NCBI GenBank assembly: GCA_028293405.1
Contig: JAQGOW010000417.1
Location: 1-5,299, forward strand
Origin: Verrucomicrobiales bacterium
Lineage (GTDB): Bacteria; Verrucomicrobiota; Verrucomicrobiia; Limisphaerales; Palsa-1400
Reading direction: 5' to 3'
Length of the DNA stretch: 5,299 bases
Part shown: one piece after another, positions 1-5,299 of the stretch
How the letters are laid out: each line of letters opens with the position of its first letter
Numbering within the stretch: the stretch's first letter is position 1
Notes under the pieces: generated by a model
Seen by the model: the letters and a program-made list of their open reading frames with translations, nothing else
Databases searched by the model: none
Told to the model about the DNA's origin: nothing
Made by a program: the position numbers and the translations under genes

Positions 1-635
1 AATTCTTGCGCGAGGTTGACCTGCGCTTGGGCGATCATCGGCAGGTTGAATTCGACAGGGTCTTCAACGGTGGCGATGCTGATGCTTGGCCCGGACCGTT
101 GGACCAAAGTATAGAGCGCGGAATAAATGGCGGTGGTTTTTCCGGAACCGGTTGGACCGGTGAGCAGAATCAACCCGCTCGGTTTGTTGAGCAGTTTTAA
201 AAATTGTTGGAGGATGTCGTCGTCGAATCCGAGTGAGGGCAGGTCAAAACTGCGGTTGCTCGGGTCGAAAATACGGACGACGATTTTTTCGCCGCGGGTG
301 GTCGGGAAAATGGAAATACGTTGTTCGACACCGCCCAGTTCGGGATCGGCGGGAGCGTGACCTTCTTGTGGCAAGCCGGTTTGATAGGTGATGAGATTGG
401 CCATCACTTTGAAACGGCCGGAAATTTTTTCCATCAACTCGAGCGGAAGATGGACGAGTTCGGTAAGCACGCCGTTGAGACGAATGCGGACGGCGAGGGT
501 GCTTTCCCAGGGTTCGATGTGGATGTCGCTCGCGCCAGCTTTGACGGCGTCGAGCAGTAGATATTTGACAAGCACCCCGATTTCAACGCCTTTTTCGGCG
601 GATTCCGATTGGAGATAACGTAGAGTTTCGCTCAT
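1..635 (-). CDS. GspE/PilB/PulE-family secretion or type IV pilus assembly ATPase, N-terminal part (C-terminus beyond left edge)
   Basis: The minus strand is open from ATG 633-635 to the left edge, giving 211 complete codons with no stop. The protein is a hexameric motor ATPase of the type II secretion/type IV pilus class, which acts at the cytoplasmic face of the inner membrane and drives pilin or pseudopilin assembly. Visible motifs are ASDIHIEP (residues 35-42) followed by an R.RLNG stretch; LPQEG (88-92); the R-S-P-GE-VVRI core (106-122); Walker A GPTGSGKTT (160-168); and the Asp-box TVEDPVEF (189-196). Walker B, the His box and any tetracysteine zinc motif would lie off the window. The start is well bounded: an in-frame stop (TAA, 660-662) lies nine codons upstream with no other ATG between. 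Only about 34 residues precede the SDIHIEP motif, so the usual GspE/PilB N-terminal domain of over 100 residues is absent. An AAGG at 649-652 is 13 bases from the start, too far for a good ribosome site. PilT is less likely because SDIHIEP is typical of GspE/PilB. Confidence 0.93.
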   Translation of the reverse strand, partial: MSETLRYLQSESAEKGVEIGVLVKYLLLDAVKAGASDIHIEPWESTLAVRIRLNGVLTELVHLPLELMEKISGRFKVMANLITYQTGLPQEGHAPADPELGGVEQRISIFPTTRGEKIVVRIFDPSNRSFDLPSLGFDDDILQQFLKLLNKPSGLILLTGPTGSGKTTAIYSALYTLVQRSGPSISIATVEDPVEFNLPMIAQAQVNLAQE

Positions 636-782
636 GTTGTTGTGCCGACCTTGGGGGTGTTATGCCGAGTTAGTAGAGGGAAGGAAAGCATCAAGTTTTG
701 GAGTTTGGAGCATTCTTCTCCGCATCCGTCCGCAACATAAACTTCTCGACCTTAACAACGCTTGTCATTTAAATCGCGAGCG
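636..782. promoter_or_regulatory. Divergent intergenic region between the ATPase gene and the GH2 gene
   Basis: These 147 bases separate two genes that point away from each other, so promoters for both should lie here. I found no convincing sigma-70 pair for either strand. The best plus-strand candidate is TCGACC (746-751), 17 bases, then TTAAAT (769-774), each matching consensus at about 4 of 6 positions. It would start transcription almost at the GH2 ATG, giving a nearly leaderless message. On the minus strand, TTGATG (complement of 689-694) and CATAAC (complement of 659-664) are 24 bases apart, too far for a standard pair. A short direct repeat, TTTGGAG twice in a row (697-710), is of unknown significance. 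No Shine-Dalgarno motif is evident before either start. Confidence 0.4.
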
Positions 783-3041
783 ATGAAAGCACTCTTGCGG
801 TTGTTGTGTTGTTTGTTTGTCACGACCACGTTGGCGTTTGCGGCGAAATCGCATTGGCATATTGCTAACGGGCCGCTGATGACCAAATGGTCCGCTGACG
901 TGGACGCGCACAATCCGTGGCCGGAATATCCTCGGCCGCAAATGGAACGCAAAGAGTGGATGAACCTCAACGGGCTTTGGGATTATTCAATTTTGGAAAA
1001 GAAGAACGGTGTGCAGGGACCGTTTGATGGGAAGATTTTGGTGCCGTATCCGATTGAATCAGCGTTGTCCGGTGTGATGAAGCGCGTCGAGACCAACCAG
1101 GTGGTCGTTTATCATCGCACGTTTCGTTTGCCGAATTCGTGGAGGAATGAGCGCGTGCTGTTGCACTTCGGCGCGGTTGATTGGGAAACGGTGGTGGTGG
1201 TGAATGGAAAACGGGTGGGTGAACATCGCGGCGGATATGATCCGTTTACTTTCGATATCACCGATGCGCTGACGAAAGATCGTGAACAGCAGTTCGAGGT
1301 GAGCGTTTTTGATCCGTCCGATACCGGCGGGCAGCCGCGCGGTAAGCAAGTGAACAAGCCAAACGGGATTTGGTACACCCCGAGCTCGGGCATCTGGCAA
1401 ACCGTGTGGCTTGAGCCAGTGCCGCATTCGTATATTGCGGATTTCAAGATAACGCCGGATGTCGATGCGCAAGCGTTGCGCGTGACGGTGGATGCCAAGG
1501 GTGGAGATTTAGTGGAAGCGATTGCCTATTCGCACGGGCACGAAGTGGGACGCGCGACGGGTGATGCGGGCAAGGAGTTTCGCGTGCCGGTTCCGAATGC
1601 GCGCTTGTGGTCGCCGGAGAAGCCATTTCTCTATGATCTAAAAATTAATTTGATGAAGGGCTTCGTGCCGCGTGAACGCAAAGGCGATCCGAAATGGGGC
1701 GAGAGCTTTCGCACGGTTGATTCGGTTTCGAGTTATTTTGCCATGCGCGAAGTTTCGCTCGGGAAAGATGCCAATGGAATTACTCGTCCGATGTTGAATG
1801 GAAAGTTTGTTTTCCAGGTCGGCCCGTTGGATCAAGGTTTTTGGCCAGACGGTTTGTACACACCTCCCACCGATGAAGCGATGTTGTATGACTTGGAAAT
1901 GACGAAGGAGTTTGGTTTCAACATGACCCGCAAGCACGTGAAGGTCGAACCGGATCGTTGGTATTACTATTGCGACAAAATGGGATTGTTGGTCTGGCAG
2001 GATATGCCAAGTGCCGATAATAAAACGCCAGCAGACAAAGCGGAGTTTGAGCGTGAACTGAAACAGCTGGTCGCGACGCATTATAACCATCCATCGATCG
2101 TCATGTGGGTTGTGTTCAATGAAGGCTGGGGACAATACGACACTAAGCGGTTAACTGGCTGGGTGAAGGAAATGGATCCGTCGCGGCTCGTGAATAACGC
2201 TACTGGATGGACCGATATGAAGTGTGGCGACGTCATCGACATGCACAATTATCCGGGACCGGGTTCGCCAATGCCGGAAGAAAACCGCGCGGCAGTGTTG
2301 GGTGAGTTCGGCGGACTGGGTTTAGGAATCGATGGACACACCTGGACGCAAAAGACGTGGGGATATCAAGGTATGACGGACCGCAAGGCGTTGACGCGTC
2401 GATACGTGAATATGTTGCGCAAGGCGTGGGCTTTGGAGAAGAACCCCGGTTTGAGTGCGATCGTTTACACGCAAATCACCGACGTGGAAACAGAATGTAA
2501 CGGTTTGATGACGTACGACCGTGAGATCATTAAGCCGGATTTGAAGCGCGTTGCGGCGGCCAATCGCGGGCATGTTCCACCGGAGCCGAAGCATACGATT
2601 GTGTTGCCTACTTCGAAGGAAGTGGGTGCGACCTGGAAATATACGTTTAATAAACCGGCGGATGATTGGTCGAAGGCGCGCTTCGACGATTCGTCGTGGC
2701 AGCAGGGACCCGGCGTCTTCGGGACGAAAGGCACGCCTAACGCAGTCGTCCGCACGGAATGGAAAACTGGCGATATTTGGTTGCGTCGGACGTTTGACTT
2801 GCCAGCCGGAAAATACGACGAGACCGAGTTGCTCGTGCACCACGACGAAGACGCGGAGATTTTCATCAACGGCGCGCTTGCGACAAAGTTGAGCAACTAC
2901 AATGTCGATTACAGCGAGGAAGGCATTCGCTCCCGTGCTCTGAATTCTCTGCATGCGGGCACCAACGTCATGGCGGTGCATTGCCGCAATACCAGTGGCG
3001 GGCAATACATTGACGTCGGGTTGGACAAGATCGGCGAATAA
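783..3041 (+). CDS. Secreted glycoside hydrolase family 2 protein (beta-galactosidase/glucuronidase-like) with extra C-terminal beta-sandwich
   Basis: Encodes 752 aa. The ATG at 783 is preferred over the in-frame TTG at 762 because it begins directly with a signal peptide: K2 and R6, a hydrophobic core, then LAFA (17-20) as a type I cleavage site, predicting export to the periplasm or outside. The GH2 sugar-binding domain covers about 55-215 (NLNGLWDY at 61-68; GGYDPFTFDIT at 150-160), the immunoglobulin-like domain about 218-325, and the TIM barrel about 326-595. Catalytic candidates are acid/base E447 in VVFNEGWG and nucleophile E508 in LGEFGG. Other family signatures are RKHVKVEP (383-390), LLVWQDMPS (402-410) and YTQITDVE (562-569). 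Residues about 600-752 add a jelly-roll-like domain (FDDSSW 634-639; WLRRTF 666-671; EIFING 692-697), probably for carbohydrate binding or packing. Family membership predicts hydrolysis of a beta-linked sugar; the substrate cannot be read from sequence. The gene is intact, with stop TAA at 3039-3041 and no clear Shine-Dalgarno. Confidence 0.93.
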   Translation: MKALLRLLCCLFVTTTLAFAAKSHWHIANGPLMTKWSADVDAHNPWPEYPRPQMERKEWMNLNGLWDYSILEKKNGVQGPFDGKILVPYPIESALSGVMKRVETNQVVVYHRTFRLPNSWRNERVLLHFGAVDWETVVVVNGKRVGEHRGGYDPFTFDITDALTKDREQQFEVSVFDPSDTGGQPRGKQVNKPNGIWYTPSSGIWQTVWLEPVPHSYIADFKITPDVDAQALRVTVDAKGGDLVEAIAYSHGHEVGRATGDAGKEFRVPVPNARLWSPEKPFLYDLKINLMKGFVPRERKGDPKWGESFRTVDSVSSYFAMREVSLGKDANGITRPMLNGKFVFQVGPLDQGFWPDGLYTPPTDEAMLYDLEMTKEFGFNMTRKHVKVEPDRWYYYCDKMGLLVWQDMPSADNKTPADKAEFERELKQLVATHYNHPSIVMWVVFNEGWGQYDTKRLTGWVKEMDPSRLVNNATGWTDMKCGDVIDMHNYPGPGSPMPEENRAAVLGEFGGLGLGIDGHTWTQKTWGYQGMTDRKALTRRYVNMLRKAWALEKNPGLSAIVYTQITDVETECNGLMTYDREIIKPDLKRVAAANRGHVPPEPKHTIVLPTSKEVGATWKYTFNKPADDWSKARFDDSSWQQGPGVFGTKGTPNAVVRTEWKTGDIWLRRTFDLPAGKYDETELLVHHDEDAEIFINGALATKLSNYNVDYSEEGIRSRALNSLHAGTNVMAVHCRNTSGGQYIDVGLDKIGE

Positions 3042-3075
3042 CGCCTGCGATTCGCAACATTTTAATCACGGCGCG

Positions 3076-3091
3076 CAGCAAGCTCTTGCTG
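3076..3091. repeat. Small inverted repeat between the GH2 and M20 genes
   Basis: CAGCAA and TTGCTG flank a four-base GCTC loop, a perfect 6-bp stem in the 86-base gap between the two genes. No run of T follows, so it does not qualify as a standard intrinsic terminator. It could be a weak RNA hairpin or chance. Because nothing else in the gap looks like a terminator, read-through from the GH2 gene into the M20 gene remains possible. Confidence 0.3.
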
Positions 3092-3096
3092 GACGG

Positions 3097-3128
3097 TTGC
3101 GTTGTGTCCCGCTTACAATGTCGCGCAA
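3097..3128 (+). promoter_or_regulatory. Possible hairpin covering the M20 start codon
   Basis: In the transcript, TTGCG (3097-3101) can pair with CGCAA (3124-3128), and TTGT (3102-3105) with ACAA (3115-3118), with a five-base bulge (3119-3123) on one side and a nine-base loop. The 3' arm contains the A of the ATG at 3128. If it forms, it would partly hide the start codon. I see the pairing directly; any regulatory role is speculation, and the bulge makes the structure only marginally stable. Confidence 0.2.
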
Positions 3129-4255
3129 TGACGCAGCCTGAGAAACTCCTACGCGAATTGATCGCTTTGCCGAGCGTCAATCCGGCATTTTTGCCGGCAG
3201 GCGACGCGCGGGCGGGCGAAAAGCGGGTGGCGGATTTTCTAGCGACGACTGCAGGTCGCGCCGGGCTCGATGTGGATTTGCATAAAGTGCTTCCGGGCCG
3301 TTCGAATTTTTTGGCGCGACTGACTCCCTCTGGAACAACGACAAAACGAGTCGTGTTGGCCCCGCACATGGACACGGTTCCGCCGGTGAGCAATGAGCAA
3401 TTAAATCCCATCCGCGATAATGATCGGTTGTTTGGACGCGGTGCTTGCGATACCAAAGGTTCGGTCGCGGCGATGTTGAGTGCGTTGATGCTTTTGGCAC
3501 GCGAGAAGAATCGGCCCAAGAATACTGAGATTGTTTTCGTTGGGTTGATTGATGAAGAAAACGCGCAGGCCGGTTCCCGTGCTTTTGCAGCGAGCGGATT
3601 CAAGGCAGACCTGGCAATCGTCGGTGAGCCGACGCGAAACCAGATTGTCACGGCGCATAAAGGGAGTCTTTGGTTGCAATTTGAAACGCGCGGAAAAGCG
3701 GCACATGGCGCGCGGCCTGATTTGGGCGTGAACGCGGTGCATGAAATGGCGCGCATTGTTGATGTTTTGCAGTCCGATTACGCGAAGATGTTACGCGGAA
3801 AAAAGCATCGGTTGCTCGGCCATCCGACGATTAGTGTTGGATCGATTAACGGCGGGACGCAGCCGAATATTGTGCCGGCAAAATGTGTCGCAAGTGCGGA
3901 TCGACGGTTGCTGCCGGGCGAAACGCAGGCGTCTGTGTTTGCCGAGATTCAAGCGTTGCTGCGCAAGCGTGGGTTGCAAACGACGATTGGCTGCGCAAAA
4001 AATCCCGGGTTGCCGATGGAGGCCAATTTGCGGTTGCCGTTGGTGCAGCAGTTTTTGAAATCGGCGAAGCAGGCCAAGCCCGCGGGTGTGGATTACTTCT
4101 GCGATGCTTCAGTGCTGGCCCACGGTGGAATTCCGAGCGTGGTATTTGGGCCGGGCGACATCGCACAGGCGCACACTTCGAACGAATGGATTTCAATTCG
4201 ATCACTCAATCAGGCAACGGAGATGCTGCTAAACTTTCTGAGGTCATTGGCGTAA
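3128..4255 (+). CDS. M20-family zinc metallopeptidase/deacylase (ArgE/DapE/CPG2-like)
   Basis: Encodes 375 aa, close to the usual length of cytoplasmic M20 amidohydrolases, which use two zinc ions to cut an amide bond of an N-acyl amino acid or small peptide. All family landmarks are present: H80 and D82 in APHMDT; bridging D108 in GRGACDTKG; general base E143 and ligand E144 in IDEEN; E167 in VGEPT; the dimerisation-domain histidine H193 in AAHGARP; and the last ligand H349 in AQAHTSNEW. The catalytic domain is residues 1-174 plus about 286-375, with the dimerisation domain inserted between. The ATG at 3128 is chosen because LLRELIALPSVNP follows at once, as is normal for the family; the TTG at 3086 would add 14 residues unlike the family's usual start. 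There is no Shine-Dalgarno. No other arginine or lysine biosynthesis gene is nearby, so acetylornithine deacetylase, succinyl-diaminopimelate desuccinylase and a general aminoacylase or dipeptidase all remain possible. The gene ends 12 bases before the flippase gene. Confidence 0.92.
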   Translation: MTQPEKLLRELIALPSVNPAFLPAGDARAGEKRVADFLATTAGRAGLDVDLHKVLPGRSNFLARLTPSGTTTKRVVLAPHMDTVPPVSNEQLNPIRDNDRLFGRGACDTKGSVAAMLSALMLLAREKNRPKNTEIVFVGLIDEENAQAGSRAFAASGFKADLAIVGEPTRNQIVTAHKGSLWLQFETRGKAAHGARPDLGVNAVHEMARIVDVLQSDYAKMLRGKKHRLLGHPTISVGSINGGTQPNIVPAKCVASADRRLLPGETQASVFAEIQALLRKRGLQTTIGCAKNPGLPMEANLRLPLVQQFLKSAKQAKPAGVDYFCDASVLAHGGIPSVVFGPGDIAQAHTSNEWISIRSLNQATEMLLNFLRSLA

Positions 4256-4267
4256 CACGCTCGCAGT

Positions 4268-5299
4268 ATGACGACCAATTCTCCTGCTCAATCAAAGCCA
4301 AACGACCTTAAGGCGTCGGCATCGGCCGGCCGCTGGGCATTTTTCCGACAAAGCGGATGGATGGTGATCGCGACTGTGGGCGGCGGATTGTTCATGACCG
4401 CGGTGCATACCGTCGCCGGCAAGAAGATGCTGCCGGACGAATACAGCGCGTTTTACGCGTTGTTGCGGTTTTTCATTTGGATGGGAATTCCGGCGGCGGG
4501 TTTGCAGAACGTTTTTGCGCAACAATCGGCGGCGGCGTTGACGGATGAAAAGGAACATCAGTTGGCTGGGACGACGCGAGCGATTTTGGGGGCGATGTTT
4601 GTTTTATGGTTGGTGACGACGGTGTTAATCCTCGTTGGCAGTCGCGAAATTCTTTCGGTGTTGAAGGTGGGTAATCCGGCGGCGTTGTGGTTCGCGATTG
4701 TCGTCGGGTTGACGACGCTTTGGGTGCCGATTTTAAAAGGAATTCTCCAGGGCAAACATCATTTCGCAGGATTTGGATGGTTACAGATTGTTGATGGCGT
4801 CGGGCGTTTTGCGGCGGTGGCGATTTGTTTGCTCGCGTTTGGCGGCCAAGCGGCGAGTGGAATGGCGGGGTGTGTTTCGGGACAAATCGCGACGCTGGCT
4901 CTTGGATTTTGGCTCACCCGAGGGATTTGGACGACCAAAGGCCCGCCGATTCAGTGGCGTCCGTGGTTGGCGCGCGTGCTTCCGCTGACGTTTGGTTTGG
5001 GCTCGGTGCTTTTTATCACGGCGACCGATGCGCTCTTCGTGCAAAGCACGTTTAGTGCGGAAACGCGCCAGTTATATATGGGCGCGAATTTGACGGGCTT
5101 TGCGGTGATGCAGTTTGTCTCGCCGATCGCGATGGTGATGTTTCCACGAGTCGTTCGAAGCGTCGCAAAATCGGAAACGACGGATGCGATGCGATTGACG
5201 ATTTTGCTGACCGGCGGTGTTGGGATTATGGCGGCCATGGTTTGCACGATCATGCCGACGCTGCCGTTGCGAATTATTTACGCGAGTTCGCCGAAGATG
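4268..5299 (+). CDS. Polysaccharide/oligosaccharide flippase-like membrane protein (MOP superfamily, Wzx-type), N-terminal part (C-terminus beyond right edge)
   Basis: The frame is open from ATG 4268 to the right edge, 344 codons without a stop. After a polar N-terminus of about 25 residues, the protein is strongly hydrophobic with roughly nine candidate membrane segments: about 31-50, 63-82, 105-124, 138-157, 179-193, 198-217, 236-258, 272-293 and 308-330. Family resemblance is strongest at ILKGILQG (155-162) followed by HHFAGFGWLQ (164-173), a loop I recognise from Wzx-like lipopolysaccharide biosynthesis proteins, and at ATDALFVQ (252-259), a stretch with a charged residue inside a membrane segment. 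Members of this superfamily move lipid-linked oligosaccharides or polysaccharide precursors across the inner membrane; full-length proteins usually have 12-14 segments and 400-500 residues, so about a quarter is missing here. The start lies 12 bases after the M20 stop, suggesting co-transcription. No Shine-Dalgarno is seen. A MATE-type transporter or MurJ relative cannot be excluded from this part alone. Confidence 0.85.
   Translation, partial: MTTNSPAQSKPNDLKASASAGRWAFFRQSGWMVIATVGGGLFMTAVHTVAGKKMLPDEYSAFYALLRFFIWMGIPAAGLQNVFAQQSAAALTDEKEHQLAGTTRAILGAMFVLWLVTTVLILVGSREILSVLKVGNPAALWFAIVVGLTTLWVPILKGILQGKHHFAGFGWLQIVDGVGRFAAVAICLLAFGGQAASGMAGCVSGQIATLALGFWLTRGIWTTKGPPIQWRPWLARVLPLTFGLGSVLFITATDALFVQSTFSAETRQLYMGANLTGFAVMQFVSPIAMVMFPRVVRSVAKSETTDAMRLTILLTGGVGIMAAMVCTIMPTLPLRIIYASSPKM

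Noticed and set aside
1..53. The window begins with AATTC and has a GAATTC at 48-53, hinting at an EcoRI clone end.
   Set aside because: Several further GAATTC sites lie inside the window and the right end shows no matching site, so this is most likely coincidence of the cut point.
6..618. Plus-strand open frames opposite the ATPase gene.
   Set aside because: The minus strand carries unmistakable Walker A, Asp-box and SDIHIEP motifs over the same bases, so these are shadows.
762..782. TTG at 762 as the GH2 start.
   Set aside because: It would put seven polar and charged residues before an already complete signal peptide and has no ribosome site; ATG 783 fits better.
2322..3005. Long open frame of 227 codons on the minus strand inside the GH2 gene, plus other antisense frames at 1059-1498, 1638-2135 and 2465-2896.
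   Set aside because: The plus-strand frame encodes clear GH2 and beta-sandwich signatures throughout. The antisense translations show no recognisable domain and are what codon bias on the opposite strand produces.
3045..3065. TGCG-ATT-CGCA hairpin soon after the GH2 stop, followed by a T-rich patch (ACATTTTAAT).
   Set aside because: The stem is only four pairs and the T-run is short and not directly adjacent, so it does not meet the pattern of an intrinsic terminator.
3118..3141. Seven-codon upstream frame (ATG 3118, stop 3139-3141) overlapping the M20 start out of frame.
   Set aside because: Too short to support, without a ribosome site, and such frames are common by chance.
2968..3756. 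Minus-strand open frame of 262 codons across the GH2 end and the start of the M20 gene.
   Set aside because: It runs opposite two well-supported genes, and its translation shows no recognisable motif.
1..5299. Searched for CRISPR arrays, tRNA-like cloverleafs, insertion-sequence ends, toxin-antitoxin pairs, phage genes and retron-like structures.
   Set aside because: The window is almost fully covered by four conventional genes, and the two gaps of 147 and 86 bases hold no repeats or structures of those kinds.

Overview
This window looks like ordinary chromosomal DNA from a Gram-negative-type bacterium of moderate GC content. The best guess is the PVC group, most likely Verrucomicrobiota of the Pedosphaera/Limisphaerales kind. 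That placement is an inference from protein style: a secreted GH2 enzyme of the subfamily with a 'PEYPRP...NLNGLWDY' opening, an extra C-terminal beta-sandwich with 'FDDSSW' and 'WLRR.F' signatures, a short GspE-like ATPase, and start codons without clear Shine-Dalgarno sequences. No rRNA, marker gene or other decisive taxonomic signal is present.

Layout. Positions 1-635 (minus strand) hold the N-terminal 211 codons of a GspE/PilB/PulE-type secretion or pilus assembly ATPase; the gene runs off the left edge. A 147-base divergent intergenic region (636-782) follows. The other three genes are all on the plus strand. They are a secreted glycoside hydrolase family 2 protein (783-3041, 752 aa), an M20-family metallopeptidase/deacylase of the ArgE/DapE type (3128-4255, 375 aa), and the first 344 codons of a polytopic membrane protein of the oligosaccharide/lipopolysaccharide flippase type (4268-5299), which runs off the right edge.

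How the genes may relate. The M20 gene and the flippase are separated by only 12 bases and are probably co-transcribed. The GH2 gene lies 86 bases upstream of the M20 gene with no convincing terminator between them, so read-through is possible. A secreted glycosidase, a cytoplasmic amidohydrolase and a polysaccharide flippase could loosely share a theme of glycan metabolism or cell-envelope work, but nothing in the sequence proves a shared pathway. The ATPase belongs to a different transcription unit.

I see no tRNA, rRNA, CRISPR array, insertion sequence, attachment site or phage gene, and no clear evidence of a previously undescribed system. The points most worth a second look are the missing N-terminal domain of the ATPase, the active-site signature and short catalytic spacing of the GH2 enzyme, the lack of Shine-Dalgarno motifs at all four starts, and a possible hairpin over the M20 start codon.
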